A stretch of DNA of 64,000 nt from NCBI RefSeq assembly GCF_024519155.1, contig NZ_JANIFJ010000002.1:310001-374000 (forward strand). The letters run 5' to 3'. This DNA is from Mangrovibrevibacter kandeliae (lineage in GTDB: Bacteria > Pseudomonadota > Alphaproteobacteria > Rhizobiales > Rhizobiaceae). The stretch's first letter is position 1, and the number at the start of each line of letters is the position of its first letter. Shown in pieces: positions 52,442-59,967 of the stretch. Under the pieces are notes generated by a model. It was not told the origin of the DNA, searched no databases, and saw only the letters and a list, made by a program, of their open reading frames with translations. A program made the translations under genes and the position numbers.

Positions 52442-52896
52442 GCGCCGAGCCGGCCCGTCTCGGACGTCTCGCCATCGAGGAGGTGCGGCTCTGCCACGCC
52501 TTCTTCGAAGACCGGTTCGCCGGCCGCGCCGATCCCGACGCGACTGCGCTGCGGCTCGCTGCCTTCTCGCCCGAATTCCGGCGGATCGCCCCGGACGGGA
52601 GCACCGTCGCCTATGCCGATCTTCGGGCGTTTCTCGCAACGCGCTCTGCCGAGGAAGCCGGCATGGGCCTCGCGATCCGCATCGAGGACACGGCCGTCGT
52701 CTGGGAAAACGCCGATGCCGCGCTCGTCTCCTATGTCGAGCACCAGACCTCGCGCAGCGCCACGAGCCGGCGCCACGCCACCGCCCTCTTCACCGCCGCG
52801 CCGCACAGTCCTGCCGGCGTTCAGTGGCGGCACCTCCAGGAAACCCTGATCCCTTCACCCCGAACCGGTGGCGCGTGCCCCCGGCCAAACCCATAG
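52438..52896 (+). CDS. Small NTF2-like/SnoaL-type protein of unknown function
   Basis: A 152-residue protein that probably adopts a cone-shaped NTF2/DUF4440-type fold. I see an N-terminal helix (EEVRLCHAFFEDRFAG), an FSPEFRRIAPDGSTVAYADL segment, and a strand-rich second half (IEDTAVVWENADAALVSYVE, then VQWRHLQETLIP). No catalytic residues can be assigned. It overlaps the aldo/keto reductase gene (ATGA) and precedes the binding-protein gene by 13 bases, so it is co-transcribed with them. Confidence 0.7.
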   Translation: MSAEPARLGRLAIEEVRLCHAFFEDRFAGRADPDATALRLAAFSPEFRRIAPDGSTVAYADLRAFLATRSAEEAGMGLAIRIEDTAVVWENADAALVSYVEHQTSRSATSRRHATALFTAAPHSPAGVQWRHLQETLIPSPRTGGACPRPNP

Positions 52897-52909
52897 GAAG
52901 GCATTGACG

Positions 52910-54181
52910 ATGACGAAATCGCTGCTTCTTTCGACCGCGATCGGCGCGGTCCTGGTCACCGCCGGCACGTCCGCCTTCGCGGCCGACTGCAAGGTGACGG
53001 TCGGCATGGTGATGGAGCTGACCGGTCCCGCCGGCCAGTACGGCCAGGCCGGCGCGAAGTCGGTCGACATGGCGCTGCGCGACCTCAACGAGGCCGGCGG
53101 CGCCTGCACGCTTGAAAGCGACACCCGCGACTCGCAGAGCCAGGGCAACGTCGCCGTTGACCAGGCGACCCAGCTCGTCAACGTTAAGAAGGTGCCGGTC
53201 GTGATCGGCGGCATCATCTCGTCGGTGACGATCCCGATCCTCACCTCGGTGACCGCGCCGGCCAAGGTGCCGCAAATTTCGCCGGCCTCATCGTCCCCGA
53301 CGCTGACCGAGCTCGGCCGCGAGGGGAAGACCGGCGGGATCTTCTTCCGCACCATCACGTCCGATGCGCTGCAGGGCACCGCGGCGGCGAAATACGCCAT
53401 CGACCAGGGGCTCAAGAAGCTCGCGATCATCCACGTCAACAACGACTTCGGCGTCAACATGGAGCGCGAGTTCCAGAAGGCCTACGAGGCGCTGGGCGGC
53501 ACGATCACCTCGGTCACGCCCTACAACGAGAAGCAGTCGAGCTACGCCTCCGAGGCGACGGCCGCGATGAAGGGCGACCCGGAAGGCCTCTACCTGATCA
53601 GCTATCCGGTGGACGGCGCGACGATCGCCCGCGCCTGGATCAGCCAGGGCGGTCCCGCGACCTTCCTCCTGAACGACGGGATGAACTCGTCCGACTTCAT
53701 CGAGGCGGTCGGCGCGAAATACCTCGAGAACGCCTATGGCACCTCGTCCGGCACCAGCCCGACGGCCTCCACGGACTACTTCAATGCCAACTACGCCGCG
53801 TTCTCGGGCGGCATCGCGCCCGATGCCCCGGCGGCGGACCGCTCGTATGACGCCGGCGCCATCGTCGGGCTCGCGATCGCTAAGGCGAACAAGGACGGCG
53901 ACGTGACGCCCGCCGCGATCACCGCGGCGATCCCGCAGGTCGTCGATCCCAAGGGCGCGCCGATCTATGCCGGCCCGGAGGAGTTCAAGAAGGCGCTGCA
54001 GCTGATCTCCGAGGGCAAGCCGATCCGCTACGAAGGCGTCATCGGCCCGGTCAACTTCGACCAGTACGGCGACATCACCGGCCCCTTCCGGCTCTGGAAG
54101 ATCGCCGACGGCAAGGTGACGACGACCGGCGAGATCTCGGCGGACGACGTGACGGCGCTCAAGGCAAAGCTCGGGCAATAG
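52910..54181 (+). CDS. Branched-chain-type ABC transporter substrate-binding protein, probable partner of set 2
   Basis: A 423-residue periplasmic binding protein (Peripla_BP_6). The signal peptide is MTKSLLLSTAIGAVLVTAGT ending in AFAA. The mature domain shows CKVTVGMVMELTGPAGQYGQ, VVIGGIISSVTIPILT, LKKLAIIHVNNDFGVNMERE and SYDAGAIVGLAIAKAN. AGGAAGG lies eight bases before the ATG. Because the divergent livGFHM-kynUA operon has no binding protein, this is the obvious partner and may bind tryptophan or kynurenine. Alternatively it could serve the third transporter downstream, which has its own binding protein. Confidence 0.9.
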   Translation: MTKSLLLSTAIGAVLVTAGTSAFAADCKVTVGMVMELTGPAGQYGQAGAKSVDMALRDLNEAGGACTLESDTRDSQSQGNVAVDQATQLVNVKKVPVVIGGIISSVTIPILTSVTAPAKVPQISPASSSPTLTELGREGKTGGIFFRTITSDALQGTAAAKYAIDQGLKKLAIIHVNNDFGVNMEREFQKAYEALGGTITSVTPYNEKQSSYASEATAAMKGDPEGLYLISYPVDGATIARAWISQGGPATFLLNDGMNSSDFIEAVGAKYLENAYGTSSGTSPTASTDYFNANYAAFSGGIAPDAPAADRSYDAGAIVGLAIAKANKDGDVTPAAITAAIPQVVDPKGAPIYAGPEEFKKALQLISEGKPIRYEGVIGPVNFDQYGDITGPFRLWKIADGKVTTTGEISADDVTALKAKLGQ

Positions 54182-54449
54182 GGCGTTTGCGCCGCGACGG
54201 ACGCCGCATCGCCCCGCGGGGCGGCGTCCGTTGACACCATGTCGAGATTCATTTTAGGCTTCAAATAATGACGTTCGCCGGAGGTGTTTTTGCGACACCC
54301 CCGGCGGACGCGAGCAGATCTCTTATGGCGCCTCGTGACACCGTCGGGCGGCACGCCGAATGGTCGTTGCGGGTTCAGATGCAAACCCCGGACGAGCCGC
54401 CGACAGGGGGCTCGACCCGGGCATCCCCACGCTCAACTCGGAGGTTCTC
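54182..54449 (+). promoter_or_regulatory. Promoter region of transporter set 3 with CTTCAAATAAT motif
   Basis: No gene is seen in this 268-base gap. CTTCAAATAAT at 54259-54269, within a longer AT-rich stretch, matches the CTTAAACTAAT-type motif at 9 of 11 positions and lies about 180 bases before the binding-protein start. The rest is GC-rich without evident hairpins. Confidence 0.35.
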
Positions 54450-55604
54450 ATGAAGACACTGCTGCTGGCTTTCACCGCACTGTCCGGGCTCGCGCTGGCG
54501 ACCGGATCGGCGAGCGCGCAGATCAAGGTCGGCTTCGTCACGTCGCTGAGCGGACCGGGCGCCTCCATCGGCACGCTCTACGATCAGGGGATGAAGGCGG
54601 CCTACGCCTACAAGAGCAAGGTCGGCGACGAGGACATCGACCTCATCCAGCTCGACGACGGCTCCGATCCCAGCACCGCGACGCAGGACGCCCGCAAGCT
54701 GATCGAGCAGGAGCATGTCGACATCCTGATCGGCACCGCGACCGCGCCCTCGACCAATGCCATGATGGCGGTCGCCAACGAGTTGCACGTGCCGTTCATC
54801 GCGGTCTCGCCCGTGAACGTGCAGCCTCCGGCGACCGGGCGGCTCTGGGGCGTCGCGATGCCGCAGACCCCGGCGCTGATGGTGAAGGTCATCGCCGACA
54901 AGATGAAGGCCGACGGCATCAAGACCGCCGGCTATATCGGGTTCTCCGACGCGTGGGGCGACCTCGTCTACAACGGCGCCAAGGCGGCCGAGGCCGACGG
55001 CGACCCGACGATCACCACCAACGAGCGCTACGCCCGCACCGACACGAGCGTCACCGCGCAGGCTCTGAAGGTGCTCACCACCAAGCCCGACGCCGTGCTG
55101 ATCGGCGGCTCGGCGACGCAGGCGGCACTGCCGATCATCCAGCTGCACAAGCTCGGCTACAAAGGCCCCTTCTACGGCACGCCGGCGATGCTGAACGCCG
55201 ACTTCGTGCGCGTCGGCGGCAAGGACGTCGAAGGCGTCGAGGTGTCCGCCGGGCCGGTGATCGTGACCAGCCAGCTTCCCGACGACCATTTCTCGAAGAC
55301 GATCGGCACGCAATTCCACGAGGTGTTCCAGAAGGTGAACGGCAAGGACGCCAATGACGGCTTCTCCGGCTACTCCTTCGACGGCTGGCTGGTCTTCCTG
55401 AACGCGGCCGAGAAGGCGCTGAAGACGGCCAAGCCGGGCACGCCGGAGTTCCGCGAGGCGCTGCTCGACGGGATCTACGACACCAAGGATCTCGCGGGCG
55501 TCCACTCGATCTACAACTTCACCCCCAAGTCGGCCTATGGCGTCGATGCGCGCAGCCTCGTCGTCGTCAAGCTCGAAGAGGGCAAGTGGGTCTATCAGCC
55601 CTGA
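54450..55604 (+). CDS. Branched-chain-type ABC transporter substrate-binding protein, set 3
   Basis: A 384-residue periplasmic binding protein. The signal peptide is MKTLLLAFTALSGLALATGS ending in ASAQ. The mature part begins IKVGFVTSLSGPGASIGTLY and contains ILIGTATAPSTNAMMAVAN, AGYIGFSDAWGDLVYNGA and a FSGYSFDGWLVFLNAAEKAL helix. CGGAGG lies five bases before the ATG. It heads an operon with a LivH permease, a fused LivM-LivG and a LivF. Members of this branch often bind aromatic carboxylates, but the ligand is not determined here. Confidence 0.92.
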   Translation: MKTLLLAFTALSGLALATGSASAQIKVGFVTSLSGPGASIGTLYDQGMKAAYAYKSKVGDEDIDLIQLDDGSDPSTATQDARKLIEQEHVDILIGTATAPSTNAMMAVANELHVPFIAVSPVNVQPPATGRLWGVAMPQTPALMVKVIADKMKADGIKTAGYIGFSDAWGDLVYNGAKAAEADGDPTITTNERYARTDTSVTAQALKVLTTKPDAVLIGGSATQAALPIIQLHKLGYKGPFYGTPAMLNADFVRVGGKDVEGVEVSAGPVIVTSQLPDDHFSKTIGTQFHEVFQKVNGKDANDGFSGYSFDGWLVFLNAAEKALKTAKPGTPEFREALLDGIYDTKDLAGVHSIYNFTPKSAYGVDARSLVVVKLEEGKWVYQP

Positions 55605-55685
55605 CCGGGATGGATGGCGCGCCGGGCTCCGGCCAGGCGCGCCGCTTGCCGGCCGATCGTCGGCCGGGGGACGAACGAGTGTCCG

Positions 55686-55705
55686 CGCCCCGTTTCGACG
55701 GGGCG
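55686..55705 (+). terminator. UUCG-tetraloop hairpin between binding-protein and permease genes
   Basis: A perfect 8-bp stem (CGCCCCGT/ACGGGGCG) is closed by a UUCG tetraloop, about 80 bases after the binding-protein stop. With no U-run it probably acts as an mRNA 3'-end stabiliser and partial attenuator, favouring binding-protein expression over permease expression. Confidence 0.5.
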
Positions 55706-55831
55706 TCTCGCCGCATGCTGCCGCGCCTCTCGTGAGCCCGCGCGATCGCCGTCCACGCCACGCGCATCGCAGGATCGCGCCTCTCTCCCGATCCGATGCC
55801 GAGGACACTCCCTGACCGTGCAGACGTTTCC

Positions 55832-56875
55832 ATGACCTCCGACATCGCCGCGTTCCTGACGATTGACGGGATAGCGACGGGCGCGATCTACGTGCTCATC
55901 GCGCTCGGCATCGTGCTCATCTTCACCGTCACCCGGGTGATCTTCGTCCCGTTCGGCGATATCGCGGCCTTCACCGCCCTGTCGCTGGCCGCGCTGGAGA
56001 TGAAGCAGCTTCCCGGCACCGTCGGCCTCGTCGCCGTCCTCGCGGTGCTGGCGACGCTGGTCGAGACCGCCTCGCTGCTCCGCACCGGCAAGGCGCGTCA
56101 GGTCCCGCGCGCGCTTCTGTTCTACCTCGTTCTGCCGATGATCCCCGTCGCCCTCGTCTGGATCGCCGCCGGCGGAGACATCCCGCTGCCGCTGCGAATT
56201 ATCCTGGCTCTCGCGCTCATCCTGCCCATCGCGCCGCTCCTCGATCGCCTGGTGTTCCGGCCGATCGCCGACGGCACCGTGCTCCTGCTCCTGACCGTCT
56301 CGGTCGCGCTGCACTTCGCCCTTGTCGGTCTCGGCCTCCTGTTCTTCGGCCCGGAGGGCGTGCGGACGGAGGCCCTGACCGATGCCGTCTGGATCGTCGG
56401 CGGCATTCCGATCGCCGGACAGTCGATCCTGATCGTCGTCGCCGCGATCGTCTTCAGCGGCCTGCTCTTCGCGTTCTTCGGCTTCACCCTTGCCGGAAAG
56501 TCGCTGCACGCCACCGCCGTCAACCGGACGGGCGCGCGGCTCATGGGGATCCGGCCGGAGCGCACGGGAACGATCGCCTATCTCCTCGGATCCCTGCTGG
56601 CCGGCGTCTCGGGCATCCTGATCGCACCCGTCAACACGATGTTCTACGATTCCGGCTTCCTGCTCGGGCTCAAGGCCTTCGTCGGCGCGATCATCGGCGG
56701 GCTCGTGAGCTTTCCAGTCACCGCGATCGGATCGCTGTGCGTCGGCATCCTGGAGAGCTTCGCGGCCTTCCAGAGCAGCGCCTTCAAGGAGGTGATCGTC
56801 TTCTCGATCCTGATCCCCGTCCTGCTCTGGCGCTCCTACACCTCAGCGCATCGCGAAGAGGACATCGACGAATGA
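55832..56875 (+). CDS. livH: Branched-chain-type ABC transporter permease LivH, set 3
   Basis: A 347-residue membrane permease, longer than usual because an extra membrane stretch lies around residues 65-115. Features are ALGIVLIFTVTRVIFVPFGD near the N-terminus, TAVNRTGARLMGIRPERTGT as the ATPase-docking loop, and GAIIGGLVSFPVTAIGS. The ATG at 55832 has only a weak ribosome site. It overlaps the fused permease-ATPase gene as ATGA. Confidence 0.9.
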   Translation: MTSDIAAFLTIDGIATGAIYVLIALGIVLIFTVTRVIFVPFGDIAAFTALSLAALEMKQLPGTVGLVAVLAVLATLVETASLLRTGKARQVPRALLFYLVLPMIPVALVWIAAGGDIPLPLRIILALALILPIAPLLDRLVFRPIADGTVLLLLTVSVALHFALVGLGLLFFGPEGVRTEALTDAVWIVGGIPIAGQSILIVVAAIVFSGLLFAFFGFTLAGKSLHATAVNRTGARLMGIRPERTGTIAYLLGSLLAGVSGILIAPVNTMFYDSGFLLGLKAFVGAIIGGLVSFPVTAIGSLCVGILESFAAFQSSAFKEVIVFSILIPVLLWRSYTSAHREEDIDE

Positions 56876-58641
56876 GCCCGCGCATCACCCAGCTGGCGAT
56901 CGCGGTGGCCGTCCTGCTCCTCGCCACGGCGCCCTTGTACGTCGCCCCCTTCACCGTCACACTGCTCGACTATATCGGCATCTACGCCCTCGTCGCGCTC
57001 GGCATCGTGCTGCTGACCGGGATCGGCGGCATGGTCTCCTTCGGGCAGTCGGCCTTCATGGGCGTCGCCGCCTACTCGACCGCCTGGGCGACCGCCCTCA
57101 TGGGCTTCTCGCCCTGGCTCGGCCTGCTCCTCGCGCTCGTCCTGACCGGCGCCCTCGCCGCCGTCCTCGGAGCGGTGACGCTGCGCCTCAACGGTCATTT
57201 CCTGTCGCTCTCGACGATCGCCTGGGGGCTCGCGATCTACTTCACCTTCGGCAATGTCGAGGGGCTCGGCAACTTCAACGGCATCACCAACGTGCCGCCG
57301 ATCACGATCGGCGCGACGCCGCTCCTCGGCAGCGACCAGATCTACTTCCTAATCTGGGGCATTCTCCTCGTCGCGCTGCTTCTCGCGCACAACCTGCTCG
57401 GCTCGCGCATCGGGCGGGCGATGCGATCCCTGCGCGGCGGCAAGGCGATGGTGGAATCGCTCGGCGTCGATGCGTTTCGCGTGAAGCTCGTCACCTTCGT
57501 CATCGCCGCGCTGCTCGCCACCCTCGCGGGCTGGCTCTACGCCCACATGAGCCGCTTCGTCAGCCCGGCACCCTTCGACGTCACCAAGGGCATCGAGTTC
57601 CTGATGATGGCGATGGTCGGCGGCTCCGGCCACCTCCTCGGCGCCGTGGTCGGCGCGGCCCTGATCACGGTCCTGAAGAACGCCGTGCAGGACTACCTGC
57701 CGCTGATCGCGCCGGCCTCGGCCGGCCAGCTCGAGATCGTCGCCTTCTCGCTGCTCTTCATCCTCTTCCTGCAATATGCCCGCGACGGCATCGTCCCCTT
57801 CGTCGCCGGCCTCCTGCCCGAGCCGAAGCGGCGGCTGCCGGAGACCGCCGAGCCGCTGGCGCGCCGCGCGCAGCCGGCCCGCGGCACCCCGCTTCTGTCG
57901 GCCGAGGCCTGCACGCGCCGCTTCGGCGGCCTCATCGCGGTCAACGACGTGAGCTTCGAACTCAAGTCCGGCGAGATCCTCGGCCTGATCGGCCCGAACG
58001 GCGCCGGCAAGAGCACGATGTTCAACCTCCTGACCGGTGCCCTGCCGGTTTCGGAGGGCAGGATCACCTTCGCCGGAGCGGACATCACGCGGACGGCGCA
58101 GCGCAGGATCGCCCGGGCCGGCATCGCCCGCACCTTCCAGCACGTGAAGCTCCGGCCGAAGATGTCCCTGATCGACAACGTCCTCCTCGGCACGCACACG
58201 CGCACGCATTCCGGCTTCCTGTCCGGCGCTCTCCGGCTCGACCGTGCGGAGGAGCGCCGGGCGCGCCACGAGGCGCTCGTCCAGCTGCGCCGCGTCGGGC
58301 TCGGCGACCAGCCCTACGAGCTCGCGGGAAACCTGCCCCTCGGCAACCAGCGGATCCTCGAGATCGCACGCGCGCTGGCCGCCGATCCCATCCTGCTCGT
58401 GCTCGACGAGCCGGCCGCAGGCCTGCGCCGCCAGGAGAAGCTCGCGCTGGCGGAGCTCCTGCGGGCGCTGCGGACGGAGGGCCTCACGATCCTCATCGTC
58501 GAGCACGACATGGAGTTCGTGATGAACCTCGTCGATCGGATCGTTGTGATGGAGTTCGGCTCCAAGCTCGTCCAGGGCGACCCGGCGAGCGTGCGCGCGG
58601 ACGCGCGGGTGCAGGAAGCCTATCTCGGGGGTGTCGCCTGA
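56872..58641 (+). CDS. Fused LivM permease-LivG ATPase, set 3
   Basis: A 589-residue protein joining two normally separate subunits. Residues 1-320 are a LivM-type permease (LGIVLLTGIGGMVSFGQSAF, LRLNGHFLSLSTIAWGLAIY). A linker of about 25 residues is followed by a LivG-type ATPase with Walker A GPNGAGKST, signature-region LPLGNQRILEIARAL (where LSGGQ is replaced by LPLGN) and Walker B LLVLDEPAAGL. The gene overlaps livH by four bases and livF by one. Such fusions occur in other proteobacterial aromatic-acid transporters, and should fix a 1:1 permease-ATPase ratio. Confidence 0.92.
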   Translation: MSPRITQLAIAVAVLLLATAPLYVAPFTVTLLDYIGIYALVALGIVLLTGIGGMVSFGQSAFMGVAAYSTAWATALMGFSPWLGLLLALVLTGALAAVLGAVTLRLNGHFLSLSTIAWGLAIYFTFGNVEGLGNFNGITNVPPITIGATPLLGSDQIYFLIWGILLVALLLAHNLLGSRIGRAMRSLRGGKAMVESLGVDAFRVKLVTFVIAALLATLAGWLYAHMSRFVSPAPFDVTKGIEFLMMAMVGGSGHLLGAVVGAALITVLKNAVQDYLPLIAPASAGQLEIVAFSLLFILFLQYARDGIVPFVAGLLPEPKRRLPETAEPLARRAQPARGTPLLSAEACTRRFGGLIAVNDVSFELKSGEILGLIGPNGAGKSTMFNLLTGALPVSEGRITFAGADITRTAQRRIARAGIARTFQHVKLRPKMSLIDNVLLGTHTRTHSGFLSGALRLDRAEERRARHEALVQLRRVGLGDQPYELAGNLPLGNQRILEIARALAADPILLVLDEPAAGLRRQEKLALAELLRALRTEGLTILIVEHDMEFVMNLVDRIVVMEFGSKLVQGDPASVRADARVQEAYLGGVA

Positions 58642-59363
58642 TGCCGCTCCTCGCCTTCGACAAGGTCGGTGTCTCCTACGGCAAGGCCGAGGCCGTCCGC
58701 GGCGTCTCGCTCGCCGTGGAGACGGGCCAGATCGTCACCGTCATCGGGCCGAACGGCGCCGGCAAGACGAGCCTCCTGACCGCCGCGATCGGGCTGCTGC
58801 CGTCGAGCGGACGGATCACCTTCGCCGGCGAGAACGTCACGCGGCTGGAGACCGAGCGCCGCGTCGAGATGGGCCTCAGCCTCGTTCCGGAACAGCGCGA
58901 GCTCTTCACCGACATGTCGGTCTACGACAACCTTCTCCTCGGCGCTTTCGTGCGGCGCGGCGACAAGGCCGGCATCCGGCGCGACATGGGCGAGATCTTC
59001 GACCGCTTTCCGCGCCTTGCCGAGCGACGCAGGCAGCTGGCCGGCACGCTGTCCGGCGGCGAGCGGCAGATGCTGGCGCTCGGCCGCGCGCTGATGACCA
59101 AGCCGAAGCTCCTGATGCTCGACGAGCCGAGCCTCGGCCTCGCCCCGCTGATCATCCGCGAGATCTTCGTGATCATCGCCTCGCTGCGCGAGCTCGGCGT
59201 CTCGATCCTCCTCGTCGAGCAGAACGCCAAGGCGGCGCTCGAGACCGCCGATTTCGGCCACGTGATGGAGACCGGCGAGATCAACCACTCCGGACCGGCC
59301 GGGGAGCTGATCAACGACCCCCGGCTGATCTCGACCTATCTCGGCGGCAACGAGGGCGAATGA
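58641..59363 (+). CDS. livF: Branched-chain-type ABC transporter ATPase LivF, set 3
   Basis: A 240-residue ATP-binding subunit: Walker A GPNGAGKTS, signature LSGGERQMLALGRAL, Walker B LLMLDEPSLGLAP and switch VEQNAKAAL. Its ATG overlaps the previous stop by one base (TGATG). It completes the third transporter operon; an Ohr-type gene follows after 88 bases. Confidence 0.92.
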   Translation: MPLLAFDKVGVSYGKAEAVRGVSLAVETGQIVTVIGPNGAGKTSLLTAAIGLLPSSGRITFAGENVTRLETERRVEMGLSLVPEQRELFTDMSVYDNLLLGAFVRRGDKAGIRRDMGEIFDRFPRLAERRRQLAGTLSGGERQMLALGRALMTKPKLLMLDEPSLGLAPLIIREIFVIIASLRELGVSILLVEQNAKAALETADFGHVMETGEINHSGPAGELINDPRLISTYLGGNEGE

Positions 59364-59451
59364 CGCCCGCGCCGAGCCCCCCGCGCCGCCGGGCCCGCAG
59401 GGCCGGCCGCGCGCTTCCACGCCCCGACGGGCACGTTCGAAGGACATCGAC

Positions 59452-59880
59452 ATGACGACGCCGGACAAGATCCTCTACGAGGCAGAGATGACCGCGAGCG
59501 GCGGGCGGGACGGGCGCGCCGTCAGCCCGGATGGCAGCTTCAGCCTCGATCTGTCCGTGCCGAAAGGCCTCGGCGGCCCCGGCGGGGACGGCACCAATCC
59601 GGAGCAGCTCTTCGCCGCCGGCTACGCGGCCTGCTTCCTCGGCGCGCTGAAGCTCGTCGCGCGGCAGGGCAACGTCGCGCTCCCGGCAGACACCACGATC
59701 ACCGCGAAGGTCGGCATCGGACCGGTGGCGACCGGCTACGGGCTGGCCGTCGGGCTGACGGCGACGCTTCCCGGCATCGATCGCGCGGCGGCGGAGGACC
59801 TGATGGAGAAAGCCCACCAGCGCTGCCCCTACTCCAACGCAACGCGCGGCAACGTCCCGGTCACGCTGAGCGTCGGCTGA
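59452..59880 (+). CDS. ohr: Organic hydroperoxide resistance protein (Ohr/OsmC family)
   Basis: A 142-residue thiol peroxidase that reduces organic hydroperoxides. The two active-site cysteines are Cys61 (FAAGYAACFLGAL) and Cys125 (HQRCPYSNATRGN), and Glu51 follows the GGDGTNPEQLF motif; Arg19 is the probable catalytic Arg. Length is standard. GAAGGA precedes the ATG. No OhrR gene is adjacent. Flavin monooxygenase and OYE chemistry nearby can generate peroxides, which may explain the location. Confidence 0.92.
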   Translation: MTTPDKILYEAEMTASGGRDGRAVSPDGSFSLDLSVPKGLGGPGGDGTNPEQLFAAGYAACFLGALKLVARQGNVALPADTTITAKVGIGPVATGYGLAVGLTATLPGIDRAAAEDLMEKAHQRCPYSNATRGNVPVTLSVG

Positions 59881-59967
59881 CGCGATACGGACGCCGGACG
59901 ACGATCGCCATTGCTGCGCCCGCCTTCGCTTCTTCGAATTGACCTGAAGCACGGCATCCGCATGCCC

